Shown here: positions 51,271 to 63,810 of the stretch, in pieces
Numbering within the stretch: the stretch's first letter is position 1
Layout of the letters: each line of letters opens with the position of its first letter
DNA from: Oasisia sp. SBJ-2009
Lineage: Eukaryota; Annelida; Polychaeta; Sabellida; Siboglinidae
Assembly: GCA_964017155.1 (NCBI GenBank)
Contig: OZ024861.1
Location: 51,915,309 to 51,979,308 of the forward strand
Reading direction: 5' to 3'
DNA length: 64,000 bases
Made by a program: the position numbers and the translations under genes
The notes under the pieces: generated by a model
Told to the model about the DNA's origin: nothing
The model's input: the letters and a program-made list of their open reading frames with translations, nothing else
Databases searched by the model: none

Positions 51271-52181
51271 ATATTATACATTTGCTTTGTGTTTACAATA
51301 CGTTAAGATAGTACAGCAATAGTGTAGACAATAATATAGCAACATTTACAATTCCTGGATTTCGCGACTGTCCTAATCAGTATCAGTCTATATTTAGCGA
51401 GGTATTGTGTAATCGTATGCATTGGTTGGTGAGGGTATACATATTGGATAAAGTTGAATAATTGAATTTTGCAAAGTACATTGTTTCTTGTCGTTCGCTA
51501 AAATGTAAAGGCCATTTCATTGAAGCGTGAAACTCATTTTCTATTTCATTTGTGCAAATATAGCACGTTCAGTGGCTAGGTAGAGGTAATTGCATACAAA
51601 ACGTACAAATTAGAAATTTGGAAGTGTTGATCGACAACTAATAGCCTTAATTTGTTTGACATACTGCTTAATTACATATTTTATTTTGGATAGTTTATCA
51701 GTTTTATTGGTTAGTTCTACTACCACTTCTGCTCTCTTGTTGATTCATGACTTGAAGTCATTGCTGTTCCTGACATTGCGCCGCCATGGTAGTTCTGCTG
51801 GAACAGAACGAGAGAACACGAACGCGAAAGCGAAAGCGAAAGCGAAAGCGAAAGATAACTACAAAAACAAAGAGAAACAAAAAACAAAAGGTAAAGTGTA
51901 AGAGAAAGCTTAATGGGCAAAAAAAGGCAACGGTTTGGTGTTATGCACCTAAAAGAGTTTACACAATCTAACCATTTGGATCTACAAAAAAATTCGCTTT
52001 AGTAGTTTCCTCAGAATGTGGTGTTAAAGTGGGTAAATCTAGCTAAATAAATGAACAGGCCCATCTTGGTCCATGCAACCAATCACAACCCAGCTTCTAT
52101 CTGCACTTTGGAAAAGTAATACGTCACGGTGCCTTTTGCAGGTTCAGCTGTCACAACAGAGAGTTAAGCGGTTCGTTAGAA

Positions 52182-52436
52182 GTGCCCTACGTCGGTTTAC
52201 AACGACATTGCGACAGCAATATGCCACACCGTTTCCTATACGGTTGTAGCAACAGTGGATTCGTTGGGACAGACAGGAGATTCGTCAGACACAGCGCGGA
52301 TGTTAGACCACCCGATGTCATTGACCTAACCATAAAACGACCACCAACAGCCGCCAAACTTCACAAAATAAACAATTCACAAAATAAACGCGCAGACGTC
52401 GAGTACAACTTCTTCGGCTGCCCAGCGGTACCGTAA
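52182..52436 (+). other. Conserved 84-codon frame in repeat R
   Basis: The frame starts MPYVGLQRHCDSNMPHRF and contains PPDVIDLTIKRPP. It is kept at 13504-13758 with few changes. Its internal MPHRF...YGCSNS corresponds to the THAP-like relic at 17987, with the middle deleted. Whether it is translated is unknown. Confidence 0.35.
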
Positions 52437-53240
52437 AATCGATATAAAAAGTTTAGTCTAGTCGAAAAAGGGGGGTACCGTGCACCCCGTGAAATATACT
52501 TTTAATTGGTATCACTAGATCGGAAAAAATACGTACAAAACGGTTTGCTATGTTAACAAGTCAGCAAAATGTGCCACGTATCGTTTTTATGCAAATTAGT
52601 GCCGCCATTATTGAAAAATCAATTTTTTGCTGTATCTCAGCCAGTATTGCACATAACCGACAAAATAAGATGTATAGACCCATGTTATGAGGAGGGTCAG
52701 CGACTATAATAAAGTTATTGTTGACATGGTCGCATGTGTCTTTGACAGTTTAATATGCAAATTAGTGCCGCCATTATCAAAAAATCAATGTTTAACTATA
52801 TCTCGGCCAATATTGCACATAACAGCACTAACAAGATGTCCAGACCCATGTTTACAGGGTCAACGATCATTACAGGACCATTCTTGAATTAACTACGCGT
52901 ATTCCTGGCAAGTTATACAAATTATAAAGTGCCAGCATTATTGAAAACGTGAAATTTACGCTGTATCTCAGCCAATATTGCAGGTAAGTTGAGAGGGTTT
53001 TTGAGGGCATTTACTTACGAAAGCGTGTTCATTTTTATGACCAAAGGTTGATATGGGGATCAATTCAAGGTATTGTGAATAAAGAAATTCCACTAAGCTC
53101 ATTTACCAACTCATTTACTGATCCAGGTAAACAGCAAGCCAGAATGATCTTTTCTTAGGTGCCGCGCCACAACCTCCCATGGGCTTCATACGATAAGTGT
53201 TAGATCATCATTCCCATCGCTTTAACTGATATCGTCAAAG

Positions 53241-54059
53241 TCAAACTCGTCCTTCCTCGTTTTCCTCCTCCTCCTCCTCTTCTTCCTCTTCACGATCACC
53301 AATGTCCAGGAGATCAACCAGTGAGTTTGGTAATGCAGCATCGCAGGACCACACCGGTTCCAACACTCCATCTTCAATCCTTATCCACCCTTGACCATCA
53401 TCGTAGGGATTTGGTTTTTCCAGGATGGATTCGTCAGCTACGCGGTGGTTCACCCGCTGGAGGTGTGGCTTCAAAGCAGGGTGGCAGTGAGGAAGGCGAG
53501 CCAGGTCGACCTTAGGTTTGGAAGTGAGTTTCTCGTCCTCACCCACGATCTTGCGCAGGGGTTTGGCACGGAGGCCGTCCATCGAAGACTCGCGGTTCTG
53601 TCCGTACACCAGGTTGATGAACTCATCCAACTGCTCCAGCACGTTAGACTTGAGATTCCATTCCTCACCGAATTTCATAAACAGTTTATGAAACCTGAGA
53701 TTCTTCTCCAGCTTTTTCAGGGGCCCCACCTTCCCCTTCCCTTTGAAGGCACTGGTGCAGTCTTTTCCACTGAATACATCCCAAGAAGAGTCGCACAGTA
53801 GTCTTCTCCAAGGCATACTGCGAGATCAGAGAGGTTGATTAGTTGTCGATGTTTCCCTGACCCGGTATCATGGTATACAGTCAGCTTGCTTGGTGGCGTG
53901 GACGTGGCAAAGTAGAATCACGAACATTTCTGTGTCAGTGGTTCTGACTACTGCGTTCTTGTATCCATGTAAGGGCTGTGTCGCGATGGATATACAGCAC
54001 CATTCTCGTGTCAATCTCCTGTTGGTTGCTGTAGATTGTGGCCAGTTCACGCACCTCAA
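53241..54059 (-). pseudogene. PIN/FEN-like multicopy family gene, left arm
   Basis: On the minus strand an upstream piece (54059-53868) shows DTRMVLYI and VVRTTDTEMFVILL. The next frame (53816-53241, 191 residues) shows GKDCTSAFKGKGK, then YGQNRESSMDG, ARLPHCHPALKPHLQRVNHR and GQGWI, and ends in a Glu-rich tail. The order DTR / DTD-like / CDTxSAF-like with GKGK is what I recall from uncharacterised multicopy proteins of cnidarians and molluscs that look like PIN or FEN nucleases. The fold and a role in transposition are inference. Stops separate the pieces. Confidence 0.55.
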
Positions 54060-54569
54060 CCTGAATCACAAAGGGTCACTGGTGTTTGAAAGCTGAGGTA
54101 ATAACAGACAGAGTGAAGTCGATCTGATCTATGAGAATAATGTGATATTTGTGTAGTAATAATAATAACAATACGGAATTTCAACTCAATTCTTTGTTCA
54201 ATGAGATGAATTGACGGGCTTTCCCTTCTACTATCAGCACAGCCATCTCGGTTCTCTACAGCTTGAAGCTGCCTGTTGAGCACTCCATACTCACAACAGG
54301 AGGTGGCAGAGCTGCTACTTGCTGTCGTCATTTGCACGGAACATCTTAAAGTCGTATGGTTTCCTTGTCGCTGCTCCAGCCAGAAAAATCTTCTCTGAAC
54401 ACCCGCGCCTCAACCTCTCCTGTGTTTTGATATCTCACCGCAGATCGGGAGATGATTGGTAAGGGTATGTCTACACGTTTTTATTAGATGGTGGCTAAGA
54501 AGTACTTCTTGTTCTCGACTGATATTTACCATCCACAGTCTAAAAACGTTTCTACGCACATCAAGCAAG

Positions 54570-55204
54570 CACGTATACCATGATACCGGGTCAGGGAAAC
54601 ATCGACAACTAATCAACCTCTCTGATCTCGCAGTATCCTTTGGAAAATATTTCAGTGCGACTCTTCTTGGGATGTATGTATTAAGTGGAGAAGGCTGCAC
54701 CTGTGCCTTCAAAGGGAAAGGAGGGTGGGCCCATAAATAGCTGGAGAAGAACTCCAGGTGTCATAAACTGTTTCTGCAATTCGGTGAGGAATAGAGCAGT
54801 TGGAGGAGTTTGCCTGCCTGGTGTACGGACAGAACCGCGAGTCATCGATGGATGGCCGCCGTGCCAAACCCCTGCGCAAGATCGTGGGTGAGAATGAGAA
54901 ACTCACTTCCAAACCTAAGGTCGACCTGGCTCGCCTTCCTCCCTGCCACCCTGGTTTGAAGCCACACGTCCAGCGGGTGAACCACCGCGTAGCCTTTTAT
55001 ATGCGTGCTGACGAATCCATCCTGAAAAAACCAAATCCCTACGATGATGGTCAAGGGTGGATAAGAACTGAGGATGGAATGTTGGATCCGGTGTGGCCCT
55101 GCGATGCTGCTTTACCTAACTTACTGGTTGAGCTCCTGGACACTGGTGATCGTGATGAAGAAGAAGAGGGGGAGGAGGAGGACAGCGAGGAAGGACGAGT
55201 TTGA
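54570..55204 (+). pseudogene. PIN/FEN-like multicopy family gene, right arm
   Basis: An inverted copy of the left-arm gene. It begins where arm similarity begins (about 54566, YHDTGSGKHRQLINLSDLA), then GEGCTCAFKGKG (with Cys/Gly changes against the left arm), a frameshift near 54735, and the open C-terminal frame 54800-55204 with FVYG-like LVYGQNRESSMDG, ARLPPCHPGLKPHVQRVNHR and an acidic tail. It lacks the DTR and DTE parts because those lie in the unique centre beside the left arm. Confidence 0.55.
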
Positions 55205-57235
55205 CTTTGACGATATCAGTTAAAGCGATCGAGAATGATGATCTAACACATATCGCATGATGCCCATGGGAGGTTGAGGCGCGGCACCTAAGAAAAGATC
55301 ATTCTGGTTTGCTGTTTACCTGCATCAGTAAATGAGTTGCTAAATGAACTTAGTGGAATTTCTTTATTCACAATACCTTGAATTGATCCCCATATCAACC
55401 TTTGATCATAAAAAGAACACGATTTCTTAAGTAAATGCCCTCAAAAAAAGTCCTCTCAACTTACCTGCAATATTGGCTTAGATACAGCGTAAATGTCACA
55501 TTTTCAATAATGCTGGCACTTTATAATTTGCATAGCTTGCCAGGATCCCGCGTAGTTAATTCAAGAATGGTCCTGTAATGATTGTTGACCCTGAACACAT
55601 GGGTATGGACACCTTGTTACTGCTGTTATGTGCAATATTGGCCGAGATATAGTTAAAAATTGATTTTTCGATAATGGCGGCCCTAATTTGCATATTAAAC
55701 TGTCAAAGACACGTGAGATCATGTCAACAATAACTTTATTATAGTCGCTGACCCTCACAACATGGGTCTATACATCTTATTTTTTCGGTTAGGTGCAATA
55801 CTGGCTGAGATACAGTAAAAAATAGATTTTTCAATAATGGCGGCACTAATTTGCATAAAAACGATACGTGGGACATTTTACTGACTTGTCAACATAGCAA
55901 ACAGTTTTCTACGTATTTTTTCCGATCTAGTGATACCAATTAAAAGTATATTTCACGGGGTGCACGGTACCCCCCTTTTTCGACTAGACTAGTTAGCTTT
56001 ACACAAAATACCGCTAGACGGCAAATTGTTTGTGGCGCTTCACAACGTAATGCTATTAATAATACAACAAAGAGAAAACTGCCCACAGATAATATTTAAA
56101 AAATAAATATGAAAATACATGTGTCTATATAATTAACTAAAGTGACCTATCATTCATAAATAAACGTACAAATTCCATAAAAACAATTGTGATAAATGAA
56201 TGTAAAGCTATGGTTAATAGTAATAAATAATTAAAATAGTAAAATAAATAAGACGTAATAATAATTTTCATTCAGCACGTACACAATAATTATGCATAAG
56301 AAAATATTACTGAAGCCATTTGTTCTACTTATGAATGACATTTCCGCCACCAGATATGTAATAATAATTATTTTTGGACAAGACACTTTCTCAATTATCG
56401 GAACAATACATCACTAAAATGTTAACAGGAATATGAATATATGGAAAATACATAGTGGTAGAAAAAGAAGGTTTTGGTGCACTTAAAAATAGTACTATTA
56501 ACATGTTATCGTTTTAGTTATTAATGTTAAACTATCGCTTATGTAATATAAGCGTGCATGCTCGCAACACACGCGGGATGTTTATAGAAATAAGAAATAA
56601 AATAAATAATGTGCCATCATTTAAAAAACGTCATTTCCATACCTCTTTTATGACTAATAGGCAATTTTAGTTAATTATGCAGACACGTGTATTTGTGATA
56701 TTTATTTTTAAATATTACTTGTGGGTAGCATTCTTCTTATTGCATATCCTTTAATAAATGTATGTTGCGAAACGCCACAAACAATTATGGATGTGTCGTT
56801 ATATAGCATAAACTATTAAAGTTATAAAATTTTATATTAAATTGTTACTTTAAAAAAAACTGAATACAGAAAAGCATGGCACAAATGACCGTAACCAGAA
56901 GCTATCATTACGGCCGCGATGCCACGTGTCAGGTGAGAAAACTGTTTTCAGTATAAGAATCACTGACCAGACACTGACCGCCGGCGTGGAATGTGAACCG
57001 GCGACCAATGCGACGGTCAGAGTTTCACCCGGATCAGGAAGAAGGTCAAGCGGAATAAGACACTGGTCAGTCCACCCACTCGACCACGTCTCTGGTCAGT
57101 CCACCCACTCGGTCACGTCTCTGGACAGACGCCTGGGGGCTGAGTCGGCGGCAGAGATCAGTCGTCAGTCACGTACAGGGAATCAATCGTCAGTCACGTA
57201 CAAGGAATCAGTCGTCAGTCACGTACAGTTCGGTC

Positions 57236-57241
57236 GGTCGG

Positions 57242-57276
<35 letters not shown>

Positions 57277-57282
57277 ACCTGC

Positions 57283-57363
<81 letters not shown>

Positions 57364-58066
57364 TGCAGCCAGTTAGTCGGTATGTCTATCTGTATGTCTG
57401 TCTGTCTGTATTTCTGTATCTCTCTCTAGCCATATCTCCCTCCCTCCCTCCCTCCCTCCCTCCCTCCCTCCCTCCCTCCCTCCCTCCCTCCCTCCCTCCC
57501 TCCCTCCCTCCCTCCCTCCCTCCCTCCCTCCCTCCCTCCCTCCCTCCCTCCCTCCCTCCCTCCCTCCCTCCCTCCCTCCCTCCCTCCCTCCCTCCCTCCC
57601 TCCCTCCCTCCCTCCCTCCCTCCCTCCCTCCCTCCCTCCCTCCCTCCCTCCCTCCCTCCCTCCCTCCCTCCCTCCCTCCGTCCGTCCGTCCGTCCGTCCG
57701 TCCGTCCGTCCGTCCGTCCGTCCGTCCGTCCGTCCGTCCGTCCGTCCGTCCGTCCGTCCGTCCGTCCGTCCGTCCGTCCGTCCGTCCGTCCGTCCGTCCG
57801 TCCGTCCGTCCGTCCGTCCGTCCGTCCGTCCGTCCGTCCGTCCGTCCGTCCGTCCGTCCGTCCGTCCGTCCGTCCGTCCGTCCGTCCGTCCGTCCGTCCG
57901 TCCGTCCGTCCGTCCGTCCGTCCGTCCGTCCGTCCGTCCGTCCGTCCGTCCGTCCGTCCGTCCGTCCGTCCGTCCGTCCGTCCGTCCGTCCGTCCGCCCG
58001 CCCGCCCGCCCGCCCGCCCGCCCGCCCGCCCGCCCGCCCGCCCGCCCGCCCGCCCGCCCGCCCGTC
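57236..58066. repeat. Serial tetranucleotide arrays
   Basis: In order: (GCCT)n 57240-57290, (CCAG)n 57290-57362, short (GTCT)n, (TCCC)n 57430-57676, (TCCG)n 57676-57996 and (CCCG)n 57996-58066. Neighbouring units of the last three differ by one base and keep phase. Every frame is open, so the long repeat 'ORFs' here are not genes. Confidence 0.97.
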
Positions 58067-58342
58067 CGTCCCACCCACCCTCCCGTGCGTGCGCAATCCC
58101 GATAATTGTGTTATAACGATATAACCTTTCTCCCTCTTTTGTCAAATGTCGACTGGTTTTGAATTGATTACGACGTTTAATAAAGACAGATTGCCGCGTC
58201 GACCCGTATCTTATACACTACAGTAGGTCACTTGTTTCCTCAAATGCTCCGCGCACTTCGACAATTTAGCCACAAGTGACACTTCGGATGCAGATGTGTG
58301 CAATGTATGCATGCCAGCGTATTTGAACGGACGACAATAAAT

Positions 58343-58522
<180 letters not shown>

Positions 58523-59095
58523 TTCTGTTGCGCCAATATCCTCAAGAAGATCAAGCTCAGTGACATTTTGCAGATCACTAGAATTACCGATATTTGATTA
58601 CTATAAAGAGTTGTCTAGATTCTACTGAGTTAAAACATTTAAAACAGTAATAGTTATCTAGCAAAATATCTTGATATGCATGCAACGAATTAGAGTACAG
58701 ATTTCTCACACTTGTCGCATTCGTTTGATTTATTTAGTGCATATTTATTATTCACATGTATACATTTCATTTTTTTTATCTCTCACGCTTTCGGTTTTGC
58801 TTAAGGTTTCTTTTACCCTTTAGTTTTCTGTTTCTGATTCTCTTTGTCTTTGTAGTTGCCTTTGTCATTCTCTTTCACTTTCGTGTTCTCTACTAAAACT
58901 TATAAACAGTCCAAATAAAATATATAAATGAGCAGTATGTTAAGAAAATTAAGGCATTAGTAGTCGATCATCACCATCAAATTTCAAATGTGTACGTTTC
59001 TATTTGTCTTTGCCTGTGTTGTAGTTAACTTTGTGTTTCGCTTTAGTGTTCTCTGGTTCTGTTCCAGCAGAACTACCATATATGTAACTATGTTG

Positions 59096-59447
59096 TCGCA
59101 TTTGTTTTCAGAGTATATTTTGTGGCTGGAAGCATATAGAACAAGCAGTGACCCGGCAGTTGTAGGTGGATATTGCACCAGAGCTGTTCTGAGCTATAGT
59201 TGCTTTGGAGAGATATCAGAATAACGTTTTGGGGACATTAGAATGACATTTACTTCGGGTGTTTTAGAGACCCGTATTCCAAAGGGTAGGTGCACCCACA
59301 CCAAAAGCCCTAGTCCCAATATTAGCATGGATAATAGGGACAAAAAACAAACCAGAACTAGATGATCGAGGCTGGACAGGTTTATTTACGGGAAAGTTCT
59401 TTTATCTTTACTGGTAATGTTTAAAAAAAGGCGAAATGCAATAGTCC

Positions 59448-59546
<99 letters not shown>

Positions 59547-59984
59547 ATATATATATTATATATATATAATATATATACATATCGTTCTCGCATAAATGTT
59601 TGCATGTTATGCTCAATTTGCAATATCACAAGAAAAATTCTGATTAATGTCGGTAGGTTGTTACTAATTGGATACAAATATATTTATTTAATCCAGACAT
59701 AGTGTTGTTGTGTCTTGGAATCACCGTATCAGAGAAGTCATTGCGGGAAAATGTTGTTTGACTGGTGTAAGTAATTTGCTGTATGCGATAACGATGCGAC
59801 TGGATGCGCACTTAGTTGATTTGCTGTATAATATACTCATAAAACAACGGACTCTGCAATGTTTATGCTTCGACAGCAATGAAAGAATCCCCGTACTTTT
59901 TGCAGCGTGTGCACAACGGCATTGTGTTAGTTTATTTTGAAAGAAACATGTAGCAGTCTGTTTAACGTAATGTATCAAGCGACC
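59096..59984 (+). repeat. Shared upstream block of the 60153 receptor
   Basis: Same as 19540-20440, with a (TA)n tract at 59452-59578. It joins repeat R at about 59096. Confidence 0.75.
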
Positions 59985-60152
59985 GCAGTAATGTATTGAT
60001 TGATGTTAGAGAACAGTAGTGATGCGGCCTACGGGGGGGGGGTGGGCAGGATGATCGCTCGCAAACGTCTCACAACTCAGTTGTAGCCGCTTGTTGAGCA
60101 ACGAACTCCGCTAAACGCCGAGTAAAGAACAAGAGGAAGCTGTTCTTTCAAG
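59985..60152 (+). promoter_or_regulatory. Conserved 5' leader/proximal region of receptor gene
   Basis: Counterpart of 20441-20610, with GATCGCTCGCA and AAACGCCGAGTAAAGAACAA before the ATG. A G-run (about 60034-60041) interrupts this copy. Confidence 0.4.
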
Positions 60153-61502
60153 ATGGCGCCGCTTGTGTCGTTACTAGTTTGTGTGTGTTATGGCGTACTC
60201 CGTTCGCCGGTGATTGGAAGACAACACGATTTGGCTTCACCATCAACCACGGACATTTCGACAGAACCGCTAAACACAACGTCACCGACCGTGGCCCGGC
60301 AGAATGTGACGCAGTTTACCATGACTGGAGGTAAACAACAACTGCAAATGAAAGACAACACTACCTCGGATGAACACATTCTGACCGGTACGATCACACA
60401 ACAGACAGTCGCAGTGAACTCGCGCCAGGAAGAAAAGACAAATGACGTCATTCCGTCGGAAACAACAAGCATCTCATACGCAGAGAACACAACTGTATCA
60501 TCGGCAAACGAGACAACTCGATGTAGCGAACAAAGCACCGAGGCAGTGACAGCGGATGTTGGTATGTGGCGTAAGAAATTTGTTAAACTTGAAATAGCTG
60601 TGTACATTGTAGGATTTGTGGCAAATACAATGACATTGATCACCCTCATAAGAAACGGTGACATATTTTCACCCTCCACCTGTCTGCTGCTGAAACACCA
60701 GGCGTTGGTGGACTCGTGGGTTTGTGCCACTGGAGCAATTATCTTTCTACAACCGCCGATGTGGACGACTGGCAACAAGTACTTTGACACCGCCGTGTGC
60801 TTTATATGGCACAGTAAGTCACCTTTCTGGGGCGCTATTTTGTTATCTGTGTGGAACCTGTCTGCTATCGCTCTAGAAAGATATATGGCCATCTCTTTTC
60901 CGTTTAAGAATGGCCAATTTCGAGAAAAACTGTCAAGAAAGAGCATTGCTGTCATATACGTTGTCAACGTGATTGTGACAATACCATGTTTCCTTCAAGT
61001 CCGTTTCGAGCACGGTGCATGCATTTGGGAAAATATCATAGGAGGATATACAGGTAAACATGTGTTCTACGCCTATGGTTTATTCTGGTTTTTTGCCGTG
61101 TATGTTTTGCCTCTAATGGCATACGTGTTTCTCTATGGCAGAGTTATAATAACATTGTATCGTAGAAGGAACTCAACCATTTTGAGTCGGTCTACAGTCG
61201 TCGATGCAGCTCAGGCGGCCATAACGAAGACAGCTGTTACGTTAACAGCAATCTGCCTCTTCGCCATCGGGTTCGACGCGTGGTATTACGTCCTGGGACA
61301 AACACGCGTCGTCGAGTTCGAAGCAGGCGGCGATATAGATATGGTGGCGGTGTTTTTGTCGGTCGTTAATTCTTGTGTTAATCCTTTCATCTACCTAGTT
61401 TTAATTACTCCGTTTCGTGTCATGGTTTTTAAAACCTTCTCTTGTTGCACAAAAAGTAACGGAACTACAAATAGTAGCGAATCAACGAATACAAGAGTTT
61501 GA
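60153..61502 (+). CDS. Class A GPCR, intact single-exon gene (subtype 2)
   Basis: A 449-residue paralogue with the same layout and numbering as the 20611 gene: signal peptide 1-22, glycosylated ectodomain, TM1 N158, D187 in TM2, C216/C290, ERY 242-244 and NPFIY 410-414. It differs at functionally exposed places: HSKSPFWG at the outer end of TM3, NLSAIALERYMAISFPFKNG in TM3/ICL2, NGQFREKL in ICL2 and TRVVEFEAGGD in ECL3. These are shared with the broken copy 7, defining a second subtype. Neither CWxP nor a classical PDZ tail is present. The start codon and leader match the family. Ligand and G protein are unknown. It is the last receptor before the array gives way to other repeats. Confidence 0.95.
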   Translation: MAPLVSLLVCVCYGVLRSPVIGRQHDLASPSTTDISTEPLNTTSPTVARQNVTQFTMTGGKQQLQMKDNTTSDEHILTGTITQQTVAVNSRQEEKTNDVIPSETTSISYAENTTVSSANETTRCSEQSTEAVTADVGMWRKKFVKLEIAVYIVGFVANTMTLITLIRNGDIFSPSTCLLLKHQALVDSWVCATGAIIFLQPPMWTTGNKYFDTAVCFIWHSKSPFWGAILLSVWNLSAIALERYMAISFPFKNGQFREKLSRKSIAVIYVVNVIVTIPCFLQVRFEHGACIWENIIGGYTGKHVFYAYGLFWFFAVYVLPLMAYVFLYGRVIITLYRRRNSTILSRSTVVDAAQAAITKTAVTLTAICLFAIGFDAWYYVLGQTRVVEFEAGGDIDMVAVFLSVVNSCVNPFIYLVLITPFRVMVFKTFSCCTKSNGTTNSSESTNTRV

Positions 61503-62145
<643 letters not shown>

Positions 62146-62273
62146 CCCCGGCTGACCAAACCAGTGATAAGTAGGAAAATTTGGATTTGCAATTTTTTAC
62201 ATTTTTGGAAAATGGATTCATCCTACTTTACAGTGGTAGAAACATTAAATTGCTATTCCAAATATTGGTGAAG

Positions 62274-62283
62274 TTATAAGATA

Positions 62284-62314
<31 letters not shown>

Positions 62315-62350
62315 CTTTATTGCCATGTGTTCACATTGTAGTTACAATAA
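62274..62350 (-). repeat. (GATAA)n with LINE/SINE-like 3' tail
   Basis: Seven or so ATAAG units followed by ATAGCTTTATTGCCATGTG. Read on the minus strand this ends ...AATAAAGCTATCTTATCTTATC, the form of a CR1/L2-type 3' tail with a pentanucleotide repeat. The rest of the element was not identified; the AT-rich sequence to 62900 contains no recognised gene. Confidence 0.5.
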
Positions 62351-62904
62351 AACATTGGAATGTGTAATGATATTGGTCGTCGTAATAGTACATTCACATG
62401 ACAATACACTCACATGCACCAAACAATGATGTTAAAATATACTACTACATTAAATAAAATAAATAAGAACAATCACATAAAAAGGTCCGAATAAAAAAAA
62501 AATTGCTCATTTTAACATGGATAAATAATTGATACGATCTAGTAGAAATATAGTAGCATAAAATGTAAAATATGAAATAAAAATATAAAATATAATAAAT
62601 TATGATAAAATTATGATAAAATATACATACTAAAACTCATCGGAAAGTGGACTATGTGTTTGCTGCGAGTTTGTATACGGTAGGGGTAAATACGTAAAAA
62701 TGGAGAAAACGGCTGTTAAAGATTTGCATACTCCCTCTGTGTGGCAAATATGGATATAATGTATCTAGGACAGTGATATTTGGCACACATCATGTATATT
62801 ATGTTGTAATGACATTGTGTAAGTAAAATTAGCAAAGTTATGATAGTAATAACACATTGTTCACAGTATGACGTAACACTAGTGGAGTCGCTTAAGTCCA
62901 CATT

Positions 62905-63810
62905 TTAATGGAATCGTGATACGCTGGTCTAAAACACAAAATCTGGCCCAGTAGTACTTTAAGACCATATAAAACATTTAGAGGGGGCTGCCCGATTTTA
63001 ATGGCCAAGTTCAAGGTCAGGTCAAGGTCAAATATCAGTAATTATATAATCATCTTATCTCGAGATTTTAATGATATTTTTAAATGTTTTCAAAAGCTAA
63101 GTTATATACGGACCAACATATTTCCAGGAGATGATTATCTAATTTGCATAAATTAAAAATGGCCGATAAATGAGCAAATATATAAATATCGTTATTCTTT
63201 ATCACAGCCATTTTCACAAAGTATCCAAAACACATATTTTGCACACATGTATCTTATGGCCATATACAGCTTCTGAGATGGGGCTGCCCGGATTTAAATG
63301 AAGAAGTCAAGGTCAAACGAAGGTCAAAAACAAAATATAACGTCTCTTGTAACCTTCCAAAATACAAACATTGTCATAGTGTTAGTAGATGATAAAAATG
63401 GAATTATGAAATATTTTATCTTTTGACCTTCATCTGACCTTGACCTTGAATCTTTATATCCGGGCAGTTCCATCTCAAGTTATATTTGTTTTGGTACCTT
63501 TGTGAAAATGGCTTTGATAAAGAATAACGATATTTACATATTTGCTCATTTGTTGGCCATTTTGAATTTATGCAAATTAGATAATCATCCCATTGAAAGA
63601 AGTTGGTCTGTAAATAAATAGGCTCTTGAAGACATTTAAAATCTCATTAAAATCTCGAGATATTGGATATGATGATATAATTAATGATCTTTGACCTTGA
63701 CATGACCTTGGCCTTTAAAATCGGGCAGCCCCCTTTAAAAAGTGTTATATGGTCCTAAGGTACAACTATGCAAAATTTGGTACTTTGGCTCAGCTTGTAA
63801 CGATCATTCC
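62905..63810. repeat. Fold-back element rich in AGGTCA half-sites
   Basis: The left half (to about 63360) and right half (from about 63395) are inverted imperfect copies: AGGGGGCTGCCCGATTTTAA, ATCTCGAGATTTTAATGA, TCTAATTTGCATAAATT and AAATATCGTTATTCTTTATC recur in reverse. Clusters of AAGGTCA or TGACCTT lie at about 62988-63032, 63304-63330, 63422-63450 and 63692-63715. It has no coding capacity. Likely a non-autonomous fold-back transposon. Confidence 0.85.

Larger units (their letters stand above)
52454..55991. mobile_element. Palindromic (fold-back) DNA transposon
   Basis: A 3,538-bp element whose ends are TAGTCTAGTCG and CGACTAGACTA, flanked by GTT at 52451-52453 and 55992-55994. Empty sites in R copies 2 and 3 read AAAAAGTTAGC with one GTT, so a 3-bp duplication is supported. 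The arms (about 52454-53884 and 54566-55991) are inverted copies over about 1.4 kb around a unique centre of about 680 bp. Each arm has subterminal repeats containing ATGCAAATTAG and a decayed gene. No transposase was recognised; the superfamily is open. Confidence 0.9.

Noticed and set aside
60188..60967. 259-codon frame antisense to the receptor gene, also at 30462-31241 and 47361-47957
   Set aside because: It is the shadow of a conserved coding strand. It has no domain or start context, and its conservation follows from the receptor sequence.
62276..62310. Tandem GATA-factor sites
   Set aside because: The pentanucleotide run is better explained as the 3' tail of a CR1/L2-like retroelement.
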